Positions 8,957 through 18,483 of a DNA stretch of 64,000 bases are shown piece by piece. The translations under genes were made by a program, and so were the position numbers. Each line of letters begins with the position of its first letter. Within the stretch, counting starts at the first letter, position 1. The notes beneath the pieces are model-generated. The model saw only the letters and a list, made by a program, of their open reading frames with translations. It was not told the origin of the DNA and ran no database searches. The stretch comes from Anaerococcus ihuae (GTDB lineage Bacteria; Bacillota; Clostridia; Tissierellales; Peptoniphilaceae), in contig NZ_CAKMRU010000001.1 of NCBI RefSeq assembly GCF_928368155.1, positions 248,001-312,000 of the forward strand. Reading direction: 5' to 3'.

Positions 8957-9887
8957 TATAAAAATATTTGACCTAGATTTTAATGAATTTGACCTATCGC
9001 CAAAGGCAGTAAGCCTTGGGAATTTTGATGGAGTCCACAAGGGTCACCAAAAACTTATGAAAGAAAACATAAAAATTTCAAAAGAAAAAAATCTAACACC
9101 ATCTGTACTATTATTTAAAGAAAACACCAAAAACATCCTAAATGGAGAAAAAGAATACCTAACAAGTCTTGAAGATAAAATTGAAATTTTAAAAAATATT
9201 GGAATAGAATGTTTCTGTTTGTTAGAATTTTCAGACAAATTTAAAAATTTATCACCCTATGAATTTATAGAAAAAATTCTTTACGAAAAATTAAACACCA
9301 AATATGTCATTGTTGGAGATAATTACAGGTTTGGGAAAATGGCAAAAGGTGATATAGAAACTCTAAAAAAATATGAAGAAGATTTTGATTATAAAACAAA
9401 AATTGTAGATTTTGAACTTGATGATGGAAAAATTATAAATTCTACAGATATAAGACAGATGGTAAGAGATGGAGAAATAAAAAGGGCCAACAAAGATTTA
9501 GGTCATCCTTTTAAAATGCAAGGAAAAGTTATAAAAGGAGCTCAAAGAGGAAGACTTTTAAATTTTCCTACAGCAAACTTAAAACCATCTTTTAAATATG
9601 TTACAGCAAAATCGGGAGTTTATTTTACAAGAGTTAATATAGACAGAGATTTTTATTATGCCCTTACAGATATAGGAACAAATCCAACATTTGAAAATAA
9701 AGAAGTAAAAATTGAAACATATATAATGGATTTTTCCCAAAATATTTATGGAAAAAATATGAGTATAGAATTTTTAGAATATTTAAGGTGTGATTATAAA
9801 TTTAATTCCCCTGAAGAATTGATAAATCAAATGGAAAAAGACAAAAAAACAGGAAGAAATTTAATAGAAAAATATAGGAAAGAGTAG
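8946..9887 (+). CDS. ribF: Bifunctional riboflavin kinase / FMN adenylyltransferase
   Basis: Converts riboflavin to FMN and then FAD, 313 residues. The N-terminal adenylyltransferase domain has SLGNFDGVHKGHQ (HxGH-like nucleotide site) and VIVGDNYRFGKMAKGD. The C-terminal flavokinase domain (from about 185) has GRLLNFPTANL. A GGTG ribosome site lies within truB. Its stop codon is part of a terminator stem, marking the end of the rimP-ribF operon. Confidence 0.95.
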   Translation: MKDNIKIFDLDFNEFDLSPKAVSLGNFDGVHKGHQKLMKENIKISKEKNLTPSVLLFKENTKNILNGEKEYLTSLEDKIEILKNIGIECFCLLEFSDKFKNLSPYEFIEKILYEKLNTKYVIVGDNYRFGKMAKGDIETLKKYEEDFDYKTKIVDFELDDGKIINSTDIRQMVRDGEIKRANKDLGHPFKMQGKVIKGAQRGRLLNFPTANLKPSFKYVTAKSGVYFTRVNIDRDFYYALTDIGTNPTFENKEVKIETYIMDFSQNIYGKNMSIEFLEYLRCDYKFNSPEELINQMEKDKKTGRNLIEKYRKE

Positions 9888-9906
9888 GAAACTGCTCTTT
9901 TTTTGA
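9879..9906 (+). terminator. Intrinsic terminator of the rimP-ribF operon
   Basis: AAAGAGTAG (9879-9887) and CTGCTCTTT (9892-9900) form a 9-bp stem with a GAAA tetraloop and a following T-run. The ribF TAG stop is inside the left arm. Confidence 0.9.
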
Positions 9907-9941
9907 TAAGCATTTTTTAATAAAGCACATATATAAAAATG

Positions 9942-9970
9942 TTGACAAAATATATATATATATGATTGTA
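9942..9970 (+). promoter_or_regulatory. Possible promoter for the lipoprotein gene
   Basis: A perfect -35 TTGACA is at 9942-9947. The downstream AT repeat (TATATA...TATGAT) offers only an off-spaced TATGAT (13 bases) or a poor box at 17 bases, so the -10 is unsure. Confidence 0.35.
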
Positions 9971-10002
9971 GTAGGAAAACAAAATTTTAATAGGAGAAAT
10001 TT

Positions 10003-10440
10003 ATGAAATTAAAAAAGATTATTTTATGTGCACTTGCTATGAGTGTTTTTGTTGGATGTGGAGATAAAACAAAAGATGTTATTGAAGAGGCTGTAAATGA
10101 AACGAAACAAGAAGAAATAACATCAAATTCAGCAGAAAAAAATAATAAAAAAACAAGTAAAGAAAATTCTGATTATGAAGTTACAGATGTAGCAATAGAA
10201 ACTGATGAATTTGGAATTTCCTATGTTACTGGAATATTAAAAAACAATACTGATAAACCAAAATCTTATATTCAAATATTATTTCCTGTAAAAGATTCAC
10301 AAGGAAATAAAATTGGAGATGCTATAGACAATGTTAATAATATAGAACCTAATGGTACATGGAAATTTAAAGCTACAAGCCTTGAGAACGAAGAAGGAAT
10401 GCAAATAGATACAGAAAATTATGATGTTACTGGATTTTAG
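10003..10440 (+). CDS. Small lipoprotein with FxLYD-like domain
   Basis: A 145-residue predicted surface lipoprotein. A basic N-terminus, hydrophobic stretch and lipobox VFVGC (cysteine at 20) indicate lipidation and membrane anchoring. A Glu/Asn/Lys-rich linker (about 24-58) leads to a domain with YVTGILKNNTDKPKSYIQI and a beta-rich pattern resembling the FxLYD fold. Function unknown; it stands as a single transcription unit. The AGGAG ribosome site supports the ATG. Confidence 0.7.
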   Translation: MKLKKIILCALAMSVFVGCGDKTKDVIEEAVNETKQEEITSNSAEKNNKKTSKENSDYEVTDVAIETDEFGISYVTGILKNNTDKPKSYIQILFPVKDSQGNKIGDAIDNVNNIEPNGTWKFKATSLENEEGMQIDTENYDVTGF

Positions 10441-10499
10441 ATAAAATATATTCTAATTTTTTTACAGAAATAATTCTCAAACTATTATTTATTTTTTCT

Positions 10500-10527
10500 T
10501 TGCAAATATAAAGATATTTGGTATAAT
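10500..10527 (+). promoter_or_regulatory. rpsO promoter
   Basis: TTGCAA (10500-10505) and TATAAT (10522-10527) with 16-base spacing. The start site would give a leader of about 70 bases before rpsO. Confidence 0.7.
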
Positions 10528-10540
10528 ATCAAAGATACCT

Positions 10541-10600
10541 TAACTATGGACTAAGCTTCCTCAGACTATTTCATGGTTATGGCGAATATATTTAGGAGGA
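10541..10600 (+). promoter_or_regulatory. Candidate S15-binding rpsO leader
   Basis: TAACTATG (10541-10548) pairs with CATGGTTA (10572-10579) with one G-U, enclosing a C/T-rich loop, shortly before the GGAGG site of rpsO. S15 is known to repress its own messenger in several bacterial phyla through unlike leader structures. Position and fold suit such a site; I cannot confirm binding. Confidence 0.4.
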
Positions 10601-10604
10601 TTTT

Positions 10605-10871
10605 ATGTTAAATAAAGAACAAAAAACACAAATTATTAAAGAATTTCAAAAAGACGAAAAAGACACAGGTTCAGCAGAAGTTCAAATTGCTATTCTTACT
10701 CAAAGAATCAAAGAATTAACTGAACACTTAAAAGAAAACAAAAAAGACCACTCTTCAAGAAGAGGACTTTTCAAAATGATTAGACGTAGAAAAGGTCTTT
10801 TAAATTACTTAATGAAAAATGATATTGAAAGATATCGTGAAGTTATTGAAAAACTTGGATTAAGAAAATAG
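10605..10871 (+). CDS. rpsO: 30S ribosomal protein S15
   Basis: An 88-residue primary binder of 16S rRNA. Shows the family sequence [20 protein letters not shown] and the basic [21 protein letters not shown] block. Preceded by its own promoter, leader and AGGAGG. A terminator stands between it and pnp, the usual neighbour. Confidence 0.98.
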   Translation: MLNKEQKTQIIKEFQKDEKDTGSAEVQIAILTQRIKELTEHLKENKKDHSSRRGLFKMIRRRKGLLNYLMKNDIERYREVIEKLGLRK

Positions 10872-10879
10872 TTAAATAT

Positions 10880-10904
10880 GACGGGGCTTATCCCGTCTTT
10901 TTTG
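10880..10904 (+). terminator. Terminator between rpsO and pnp
   Basis: GACGGG (10880-10885) and CCCGTC (10892-10897) with a 6-base loop and six T. pnp starts 16 bases later, so pnp may depend on read-through of this site. Confidence 0.8.
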
Positions 10905-10919
10905 TAGTTAGGAGAAAAA

Positions 10920-13028
10920 ATGGAAAAAACTTATGAATATAAGTCACAAAATGGATCTGATCTTTCTATAAAGATTGGAAAAGTTGCAGAGCAAACTAAC
11001 GGTGAGTGCCTAATTAGAACTGGCGATACAATTTTATTGGTTACTGCCGTTGCAAGCGACAAACCAAGAGAGGGGATAGATTTTTTCCCACTTATATGTG
11101 ACTATCAAGAAAAACTATATGCAGTTGGAAAAATTCCTGGTGGATTTATTAAAAGAGAAGGAAAGGCTTCAGACAAGGCTATTTTAATTTCTCGTCAAAT
11201 GGATAGACCTTTAAGACCTTTGTTTCCAGAAAATTTCTACAATGATGTTCAAGTAATTGCAACTCCATTTTCAGTAGATGAAGACAATGAACCTGATTGT
11301 ATGACAACAATTGGTGCATCTATTGCCCTTGGAATTTCTGATATTCCTTTTTATGGACCAGTTGCTGCAGTTTCTGTTGGATATGTTGATGGAAAATTTA
11401 TTGTAAATCCAAACAAAGATCAAAGAGAAAAATCATCTCTTGATTTAACAGTTGCTGGAACTGCTGATGCTATAAACATGGTTGAAGCTGGTGCAAATGA
11501 ATTGTCAGAAAAAGAAATGCTTGAAGCTATGATGCTAGCTCACTCTGAAATCAAAGAAATTTGTGGATTTATCCAAACAATTATTGATGATATTGGCAAG
11601 GAAAAAATGGAAGTTGCAGAAGAATTTGAAACTGAACTTCAAAGAAAAATCAAAGATAAATACACTGAAGAAATTAAAAATTCTATAAGAACAACTGACA
11701 AGGTTCAAAGAGAAGATGATATAAACGAAATAGAAGAAAAATGTAGGAAAGACTTCTTGGAAGAATTTCCAGAAAGTGAAGATGAAATTCACAAGACTGT
11801 AGATTCTATAATGAAAAAAGAAGTTAGAAGAATGATTTCTATTGATAAAATTAGACCTGATGGACGTAAGATGAAAGAAATTCGTCCATTATCTGCAGAA
11901 GCTGGTCTTTTACCAAGAGCTCACGGTTCTGGACTTTTCCAAAGAGGACAAACTCAAGTTTTATCAGTTTTAACTTTAGGTTCTCCTGGTGAAGAGCAAG
12001 TAATCGATTCAATGAACAGAGAAGAAATTACAAAAAGATATATTCACCAATATAATTTCCCACCATTTTGCGTAGGAGATATTAGACCATTAAGAGGACC
12101 TGGAAGACGTGAAGTTGGACATGGACACTTGGCTGAAAGAGCTTTGATTCCAGTTTTACCTGATACAAATGATTTTCCTTACACAATTAGGGTTGTAAGT
12201 GAAGTTTTATCATCAAACGGATCATCTTCACAAGCTTCAATTTGTGGATCTACTTTATCACTTATGGATGCGGGCGTTCCAATTAAAAAAACTGTTGCAG
12301 GAATTGCTATGGGCTTAATTAAAGAAGAAGATTCAATTTCAATTCTTACAGATATTCAAGGACTTGAAGACCATCTTGGAGATATGGACTTTAAAGTTGC
12401 TGGAACAAAAGATGGAATTACTGCTCTTCAAATGGATATGAAAATTTCTGGAATAAATAAAGAAGTTTTAGAAGAAGCCTTGGCTGATGCTCACGAAGCT
12501 AGACTTAAAATTTTAGATGTAATAACATCAGCAATTGACAAACCAAGAGAAGATTTGTCAAAGTATGCTCCAAGGATTTTTTCCATAGACGTTGATCCTG
12601 AAAAAGTTAGGGATGTAATTGGATCAGGTGGAAAAACAATTAATAAAATAATTGATGCAACAGGTGTAAAAATTGAAACTGAGGATGATGGACACATAAC
12701 AGTTGCAAGCCTTGATGGAGAAAGCGGAAAAAAAGCAATCGAAATGATTAGATCAATTGTAACTGATCCAAAGGCTGGAGATATTTATGAAGGCGAAGTA
12801 AAAAGAATAATGAACTTTGGTGCCTTTGTAGAAATTGCAATTGGAAAAGAAGGACTTTTACACATATCTCAAATTGATACAAAAAGAACTGAAAAAGTTG
12901 AAGACGTATTAAAAGTTGGAGATAAGGTAAGGGTAAAAGTAACAGAAATTGATAGGCAAGGAAGAATTAACCTTTCAAGAAAAGCCCTATTAATTGAAGA
13001 AGAAAAAAATCAATCTAAAGAAGACTAA
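10920..13028 (+). CDS. pnp: Polyribonucleotide nucleotidyltransferase (PNPase)
   Basis: Phosphorolytic 3'-5' exoribonuclease, trimeric, part of the RNA degradation machinery; 702 residues. Two RNase PH domains flank a helical linker. The second PH domain (from about 310) contains RPDGRKMKEIRPLSAEAGLLPRAHGS-type sequence and the DxxGxxDHLGDMDFK catalytic site near 480. KH (about 555-615) and S1 (about 620-690) domains close the protein. It follows rpsO closely and is itself followed by two hairpins. Confidence 0.97.
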   Translation: MEKTYEYKSQNGSDLSIKIGKVAEQTNGECLIRTGDTILLVTAVASDKPREGIDFFPLICDYQEKLYAVGKIPGGFIKREGKASDKAILISRQMDRPLRPLFPENFYNDVQVIATPFSVDEDNEPDCMTTIGASIALGISDIPFYGPVAAVSVGYVDGKFIVNPNKDQREKSSLDLTVAGTADAINMVEAGANELSEKEMLEAMMLAHSEIKEICGFIQTIIDDIGKEKMEVAEEFETELQRKIKDKYTEEIKNSIRTTDKVQREDDINEIEEKCRKDFLEEFPESEDEIHKTVDSIMKKEVRRMISIDKIRPDGRKMKEIRPLSAEAGLLPRAHGSGLFQRGQTQVLSVLTLGSPGEEQVIDSMNREEITKRYIHQYNFPPFCVGDIRPLRGPGRREVGHGHLAERALIPVLPDTNDFPYTIRVVSEVLSSNGSSSQASICGSTLSLMDAGVPIKKTVAGIAMGLIKEEDSISILTDIQGLEDHLGDMDFKVAGTKDGITALQMDMKISGINKEVLEEALADAHEARLKILDVITSAIDKPREDLSKYAPRIFSIDVDPEKVRDVIGSGGKTINKIIDATGVKIETEDDGHITVASLDGESGKKAIEMIRSIVTDPKAGDIYEGEVKRIMNFGAFVEIAIGKEGLLHISQIDTKRTEKVEDVLKVGDKVRVKVTEIDRQGRINLSRKALLIEEEKNQSKED

Positions 13029-13059
13029 TTTTTTAGAATATATAACTAACTACAAAATT

Positions 13060-13087
13060 GGGCCAAGTCTTTTGGCTTGGCCCTTAA
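13060..13087 (+). terminator. Hairpin after pnp
   Basis: GGGCCAAGTC (13060-13069) pairs with GGCTTGGCCC (13074-13083) around TTTT. The stem is strong but the T-run behind it is short, so termination may rely on the second hairpin downstream. Confidence 0.65.
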
Positions 13088-13110
13088 AAATATTGTAGAA
13101 GTAATAGAGG

Positions 13111-13141
13111 CTGCCAATTAATAGGCAGTTTATTTATTTTC
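13111..13141 (+). terminator. Second hairpin after pnp
   Basis: CTGCC (13111-13115) and GGCAG (13124-13128) with an 8-base loop, then TTTATTTATTTT. Likely completes termination ahead of ftsK. Confidence 0.6.
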
Positions 13142-13172
13142 CCCTTTGTTATATAATTTATATGAGGTGAAT

Positions 13173-15434
13173 ATGGCAAATACAAATACGAATAGAAAAA
13201 GAAAAAAATCTAAATATTCAAAAAAATCTGAAAATGCTAAATTTAATAAGAAATCATTTTCTATATTTTTAATGTTTATCTCTCTAATTGGACTTATATT
13301 TTTAATACTACCAAATACGGGAAGACTTGGAGATTTTATTACATATAATAATTTTAAATTTTTTGGATTTATGTCTTATTTTATTTTTCTTTTTGTTTTT
13401 ATGAGTTTTTTATTTGTGTTTATGGATAAATTTAAGGAGAATTTTAGGATATTTAATATAGTATTTATCCTAATTCTACTTACTATGGCAATTTTATCTA
13501 TGAAATTTATAGGAAATAATTTATCTATATCTTTAAAAACAACCGAAAGATTTATAAGAAAATCTGGAGGAGTTTTGGGAACAAGACTTGCTTTTTATTT
13601 AGAATCTCTTATAGGAAGTGCTGGAATTATAATTTTATACCTTATTTTTTGGATTTCTTTAATCAAAAATATAGTGGGCATAACTTATAAAGATTTAATT
13701 ATAAAATTTAAGGAAAAAGTTATACTTTTTGGAAATTTTATAGGAAAAAATTATATGAAAATTTCCAACAAAATAAAAACTCATTTTAAAGAAAAAAAGC
13801 TTAAAAAAATTAAAGATAAGAAAAATGAGAGAAGCAAAGAAAAAATCCAAAATAAAGAGGATATAAATTCTGATAAAATTATAAAATTAGAAGAAGAAAA
13901 GAAAAAAGATACAAATGATGATTTTGACAAAAGATTTGAAAAGGCAAAAATAAATTCTTACAAGTCAAAACAAGTAGATTTGTCAGATTTTGACCAGACC
14001 TTTAAAGAAGAATACACTCTAAATTATAAATTTCCAAAGCTTGATCTTTTGGATGATAGGGAAAATGGGAGTGAAGTTGACCAAAATGATATTAAAGATA
14101 AGGCGAGAAGAATTGAAGAATGCTTAGATTCTTTTGGTATAAAATCAAAAGTTGTTCAAATAAATATAGGACCAAGTGTTACTTGTTTTGAATTAAAACC
14201 CCAAAGAGGAGTCAAGGTTTCAAAAATTTTAAACTTATCTGATGATCTTTCTCTTGCCCTTGCGACAAGTGATATAAGAATTGAAGCTCCAATTCCAGGT
14301 AAAAGTCATGTAGGAATAGAAGTTCCAAATTCCAAAAAAGAAGTTGTTGGTTTAAAAGAAATGATTGCAAGTGAAGAATTTATAAAAAATACAAAGGAAC
14401 TTCCTTTTGTTTTGGGTAAATCTATATCAGGAACTCCAAAAGTTTCTGCAATAGAAAAAATGCCCCATCTTCTTGTATCGGGAGCGACAGGATCTGGAAA
14501 AAGTGTTTGTATAAATACAATTATCATGTCAATTTTATATAAGCATTCGCCAGACGAGGTAAAATTACTTCTAATAGATCCAAAAATTGTAGAACTTTCA
14601 ATTTATAATGGAATTCCTCATTTGATTATGCCAGTAATAACTGATCCCAAAAAAGCTTCGTCTTCATTGTTTTGGGCAATCAGAGAAATGGAAAGACGTT
14701 ATAAATTATTTGAAGAAAATCATGTTAGAGATATTTCTTCATATAGACAATTGAGTGAACTCGATGAAAATATAGAAAAACTTCCGTATATTGTTATAAT
14801 AATTGATGAGTTGTCAGATTTGATGATGACAGCTGCAGGCGAGGTTGAAGATTATATTACAAGACTTGCTCAAAAATCTAGGGCTTGTGGAATTCATTTA
14901 ATAATTGCAACTCAAAGACCAACAGTTGATGTAATAACTGGAACAATCAAGGCGAATATTCCATCAAGAATTGCCTTTGCAGTTACTAGTCAAATTGATT
15001 CAAGGACAATTCTTGATATGAGTGGAGCAGAAACCTTACTTGGAAAAGGAGATATGTTATTTGCTCCATCAGATGCAATGAAACCTATGCGTATTCAAGG
15101 AGCTTTTGTTTCGGATTCTGAAGTTTTGAGAGTTGTAAATTATATAAAAGAAACTCGTGAAGAAGAATATGACAAAAAAGCTATGGAAACTGTTGAAGAA
15201 AAAACAAAAGTTATTGAAAACGACGATGAAGATGAATTAATTAATGATGCAATAGAAATTATAATAAATGAAAACACAGCTTCGGTTTCTCTTATTCAAA
15301 GGAAATTAAAAGTTGGCTATGCAAGAGCTGGAAGAATAATTGATCAATTGGAAGCTCGTGGAGTAATCGGTGGTTACGAGGGCAGTAAGCCCAGAAAAGT
15401 TTTGGTAGATCATAGCTATTTAGAAGGAGAGTAA
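13173..15434 (+). CDS. ftsK: DNA translocase FtsK/SpoIIIE
   Basis: Membrane-anchored hexameric DNA pump that clears chromosomes from the division septum; 753 residues. About four membrane segments lie in the first 175 residues, then a charged linker. The motor has a Walker A GATGSGKS near 435 and the Walker B IIDELSDLMM near 550. The C-terminal winged-helix gamma domain (about 690-750, LIQRKLKVGYARAGRIID) reads orienting sequences. Start chosen at ATG 13173 behind GAGGTGA; an upstream TTG at 13146 has no ribosome site. pgsA starts one base after its stop. Confidence 0.95.
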   Translation: MANTNTNRKRKKSKYSKKSENAKFNKKSFSIFLMFISLIGLIFLILPNTGRLGDFITYNNFKFFGFMSYFIFLFVFMSFLFVFMDKFKENFRIFNIVFILILLTMAILSMKFIGNNLSISLKTTERFIRKSGGVLGTRLAFYLESLIGSAGIIILYLIFWISLIKNIVGITYKDLIIKFKEKVILFGNFIGKNYMKISNKIKTHFKEKKLKKIKDKKNERSKEKIQNKEDINSDKIIKLEEEKKKDTNDDFDKRFEKAKINSYKSKQVDLSDFDQTFKEEYTLNYKFPKLDLLDDRENGSEVDQNDIKDKARRIEECLDSFGIKSKVVQINIGPSVTCFELKPQRGVKVSKILNLSDDLSLALATSDIRIEAPIPGKSHVGIEVPNSKKEVVGLKEMIASEEFIKNTKELPFVLGKSISGTPKVSAIEKMPHLLVSGATGSGKSVCINTIIMSILYKHSPDEVKLLLIDPKIVELSIYNGIPHLIMPVITDPKKASSSLFWAIREMERRYKLFEENHVRDISSYRQLSELDENIEKLPYIVIIIDELSDLMMTAAGEVEDYITRLAQKSRACGIHLIIATQRPTVDVITGTIKANIPSRIAFAVTSQIDSRTILDMSGAETLLGKGDMLFAPSDAMKPMRIQGAFVSDSEVLRVVNYIKETREEEYDKKAMETVEEKTKVIENDDEDELINDAIEIIINENTASVSLIQRKLKVGYARAGRIIDQLEARGVIGGYEGSKPRKVLVDHSYLEGE

Positions 15435-15435
15435 A

Positions 15436-15966
15436 ATGAATATAGCAAATAAAGTTACAACTGTAAGAATGATCTTGGTACCAGTTTTTGTGGTATTATA
15501 TTTAATTTTTGGTAGAATGTATAATGTTGCTGCAATTTTATATGCAGTGGCATCTTTGACAGATGCTCTTGATGGACATCTTGCAAGAAGTAGAAATTTG
15601 GTTACAACTTTTGGGAAATTTATGGATCCATTAGTTGATAAAATTTTGACCATGGCAGGATTTGTTTTATTAACATCAACAAATATAATTCCAAGTTGGG
15701 CAGTTATTTTGATTATTTCAAGAGAATTAATTATTACAGGACTTAGAACTCTTGCAGCAAGCAATAACATAACAATCGCTGCAAGCAAGGGTGGAAAGGC
15801 AAAAACAATGAGCCAATGTGTATCAACAGTTATGCTTTTATTAAATAATCAAACTTTAAATTCAATTGGTCTTGTTATATTTTATATAGCTGTAATTTTG
15901 ACAGTTGTTTCTGGAATTGATTATTTGGTTAAAAATAAAAAAGTTTTAAACTTAGATGATATATAA
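15436..15966 (+). CDS. pgsA: CDP-diacylglycerol-glycerol-3-phosphate phosphatidyltransferase
   Basis: Integral membrane enzyme making phosphatidylglycerol phosphate; 176 residues with five to six membrane segments. The CDP-alcohol phosphotransferase motif is complete: DALDGHLARSR followed by GKFMDPLVDK, giving the D(x)2DG(x)2AR(x)8G(x)3D(x)3D pattern. Located between ftsK and recA as in many Firmicutes. Confidence 0.93.
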   Translation: MNIANKVTTVRMILVPVFVVLYLIFGRMYNVAAILYAVASLTDALDGHLARSRNLVTTFGKFMDPLVDKILTMAGFVLLTSTNIIPSWAVILIISRELIITGLRTLAASNNITIAASKGGKAKTMSQCVSTVMLLLNNQTLNSIGLVIFYIAVILTVVSGIDYLVKNKKVLNLDDI

Positions 15967-16003
15967 ATTTAAAATAAAATTTTCATAATAGAAAGGAAAA
16001 TAA

Positions 16004-17047
16004 ATGGCAAAAGAGATTGATAAGGAAAAAGAAAAAGCCCTAAGTCAGGCTTTTAAAAATATTGAAAAAAAATATGGTAAGGGCGCAATCATGAAAATGG
16101 GGGAAGCACCAAAGGTTGATGTAACTGTGATTCCTACTGGAGCAATAAATCTTGATATTGCTCTTGGAGTTGGCGGACTTCCAAGAGGAAGGGTTATAGA
16201 AATTTTTGGACCAGAATCTTCAGGAAAAACAACCCTAACTCTTCACTGTATTGCTGAAGATCAAAAATTAGGAAATACTTGTGCCTTTATCGATGCAGAA
16301 CATGCTATGGATGCAGAATATGCAAAAAGACTTGGTGTAAATATTGATGAATTAATTTTATCTCAACCAGATACAGGAGAACAAGCTTTAGATATTGCAG
16401 AATCTTTGGTAAGATCTGGGGCGGTAGATTTAATTGTTGTCGATTCAGTTGCAGCTCTTGTACCAAAAGCAGAAATTGAAGGGCAAATGGGAGACAGTCA
16501 CATGGGTCTTCAAGCAAGACTTATGAGTCAAGCCCTTAGAAGATTAACTGGAATTATTTCAAAAACAAATACAACAGTAATTTTTATAAACCAATTGAGA
16601 GAAAAAATTGGAGTTATGTTTGGAAGTCCTGAGACAACAACTGGTGGTAGGGCATTGAAATTTTATTCTTCTGTAAGACTTGATATAAGAAGAATAAAAA
16701 CAATCCAACAAGGCGACAATATGGTTGGAAATAGGACTAGAGTAAAAGTTGTAAAAAATAAAGTTGCTCCACCTTTTAAGGTTGTAGAATTTGACATAAT
16801 GTATGGAACAGGAATTTCAAAATCTGGAGTAATTTTAGATTCAGCAGTAGATGAAGATATAGTTGAAAAAGCAGGAAGCTGGTACTCATATAATGGCGAA
16901 AAGCTTGGTCAAGGTAGGGAAAATGTAAAAGATTATCTTGAGCAAAATGAAGATATTTTAAATGAGATAGAAGAAAAATTAAGACAATCAATAAATACAG
17001 ATGAGAAAAAATCTGAAGAAGAAAAAATTGAAAAAGAAGAAGAATAA
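16004..17047 (+). CDS. recA: Recombinase RecA
   Basis: ATP-dependent strand-exchange protein and SOS co-protease, 347 residues. Walker A GPESSGKT is at 69-76, Walker [11 protein letters not shown] near 145, and the DNA-binding loop L2 region near [20 protein letters not shown]. The C-terminus is acidic as usual. GAAAGG precedes the ATG. No clear LexA-type box was seen in the 37-base gap from pgsA. Confidence 0.99.
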   Translation: MAKEIDKEKEKALSQAFKNIEKKYGKGAIMKMGEAPKVDVTVIPTGAINLDIALGVGGLPRGRVIEIFGPESSGKTTLTLHCIAEDQKLGNTCAFIDAEHAMDAEYAKRLGVNIDELILSQPDTGEQALDIAESLVRSGAVDLIVVDSVAALVPKAEIEGQMGDSHMGLQARLMSQALRRLTGIISKTNTTVIFINQLREKIGVMFGSPETTTGGRALKFYSSVRLDIRRIKTIQQGDNMVGNRTRVKVVKNKVAPPFKVVEFDIMYGTGISKSGVILDSAVDEDIVEKAGSWYSYNGEKLGQGRENVKDYLEQNEDILNEIEEKLRQSINTDEKKSEEEKIEKEEE

Positions 17048-17089
17048 AAAAATCGCAAGCTAGTAAAATTTTATTAGCTTGCGATTTTT
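17048..17089. terminator. Bidirectional terminator between recA and dinB
   Basis: Two 21-base arms (17048-17068 and 17069-17089) are complementary with a single G-T pair; the core is TCGCAAGCTA/TAGCTTGCGA. A-run on the left and T-run on the right allow termination from both converging genes. Confidence 0.92.
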
Positions 17090-17091
17090 AT

Positions 17092-18135
17092 TTAAAAATC
17101 AAAAAGTGATAATTGGGTATGGTCTTTTTTTGATAAATTTGATAGGGAAATTCCTATAAGTCTTAATTTTTCATTTGAAAGAATTTGATCTAAAAGCTCC
17201 TTGGCAATTTTTGAAATGTCTTCTTTTTTTGAAAGAGGAGATAGGAGGGTGTAAGATTTGGTATGAATTTTGAAATATTCTGTTTTTATTTTTAAATTTA
17301 TAGTGTAGGCTTTTATATCTTTTTTTCTTAAATCTTCTTCGATTTTTTCAGAAATTTCATCAATGTAGGCATAGAGAATTTTTTTATCCTTGGTATTTTT
17401 TCTAAAAGTAAATTCTCTTCCGATAGATTTTCTTTCTGTGTAGCTTTGGACTTTTCTCTTATCTTCACCTCTTATAACCTTATAGACATAAGATCCTTGT
17501 TTTCCAAAAAGTGATTTTAAAAATTCTTGGTCAAGTTTTAATAAATCTGATATTTTATAAACTCCGATATTTTTTAATTTTTGAACTGATTTATTTCCAA
17601 GCCCGTGGACTTTTTTTATATCTAAATTTTTTAAAATTTCTGGAACATCTTCCTTGTTTATTTCTTTTATTCCCAAAGGCTTATTCCAGTCGCTTGCAAG
17701 TTTTGCCAAAAACTTATTGTAAGAAATTCCAATTGATACTCCAATTCCAGTTTCTTTCAAAACTTGATTTTGAATTTTTTTGGCAAGAATTTTTTTATCT
17801 TCATCATTATCTACATAAATATAGGCCTCATCAATTGAAACTTGCTCTTTTATGTTAGAATAAGATTCTATAATATCAAAAACTTCTTGTGATTTTTTCT
17901 TATAATATTTTCTATCAACCCTTACCATAATTAAATTTGGACAAAGCTGTTTTGCAATAAAAACTGGCATGGCAGAATGGATTCCGTATTCTCTTGCCTT
18001 GTAATTTGCTGTTGTAATTATTGATTTATTTGAAAGACCGCCAACTGCCATAGGATGATTTTTTAAACTTTTATCCCTAAGCTCCTCGCAGGAAGCATAA
18101 AAGGCATCACAGTCTATATGTAGGATTTTATTCAT
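17092..18135 (-). CDS. dinB: DNA polymerase IV (Y-family)
   Basis: Error-prone translesion polymerase, 347 residues. Catalytic motifs are ILHIDCDAFYASCEE at the N-terminus and SIDEAYIYVD near 100; helix-hairpin-helix KVHGLGNKSVQKLKNIG and the little-finger domain follow. The last residues QLSLFDF form a clamp-binding peptide like that at the end of PolC. Convergent with recA, sharing the terminator. Confidence 0.96.
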   Translation of the reverse strand: MNKILHIDCDAFYASCEELRDKSLKNHPMAVGGLSNKSIITTANYKAREYGIHSAMPVFIAKQLCPNLIMVRVDRKYYKKKSQEVFDIIESYSNIKEQVSIDEAYIYVDNDEDKKILAKKIQNQVLKETGIGVSIGISYNKFLAKLASDWNKPLGIKEINKEDVPEILKNLDIKKVHGLGNKSVQKLKNIGVYKISDLLKLDQEFLKSLFGKQGSYVYKVIRGEDKRKVQSYTERKSIGREFTFRKNTKDKKILYAYIDEISEKIEEDLRKKDIKAYTINLKIKTEYFKIHTKSYTLLSPLSKKEDISKIAKELLDQILSNEKLRLIGISLSNLSKKDHTQLSLFDF

Positions 18136-18191
18136 AATATCACCATTATAATTATACTATATAAATAAAAAATAAATGAAATTCTTTCTTA

Positions 18192-18221
18192 TAGACTAAA
18201 GGGGTCCATATTTGTTATAAT
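18192..18221 (+). promoter_or_regulatory. Promoter for the rqcP-lysS cluster
   Basis: TATAAT at 18216-18221 with a moderate -35 TAGACT (18192-18197) 18 bases upstream; rqcP begins 16 bases later behind AAGGTGA. Confidence 0.6.
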
Positions 18222-18237
18222 GAATTAAGGTGATTTA

Positions 18238-18483
18238 ATGAGAATAGATAAATTTTTAAAAAATTCAAGAATTATAAAAAGAAGGCAGGTTGCAAAAGAT
18301 GCTTGCCTAAATGAAAGAGTAAAAATCAATGGAAATATTGCCAAGGCAGGAAGTGATGTAGAATGTGGCGATATAATTGAAATTAGCTTTGGAAAAAGCA
18401 ATTTGAAGGTCAAGGTCCTTGATTTAATAGATGGTGCAAAGAAAAATGATGCAAGTTGTATGTATGAGGTTTTAGATGAATAA
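18238..18483 (+). CDS. rqcP: S4-domain protein RqcP (ribosome-associated quality control)
   Basis: An 81-residue S4 RNA-binding domain: MRIDKFLKNSRIIKRRQVAK, then VKINGNIAKAGSDVECGDII. Homologues (Hsp15/YabO, RqcP) bind stalled 50S-peptidyl-tRNA complexes and help RqcH add alanine tails. It sits before the divIC/ftsB-like gene, the same place as yabO in Bacillus. Overlaps the next gene by 8 bases. Confidence 0.88.
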   Translation: MRIDKFLKNSRIIKRRQVAKDACLNERVKINGNIAKAGSDVECGDIIEISFGKSNLKVKVLDLIDGAKKNDASCMYEVLDE

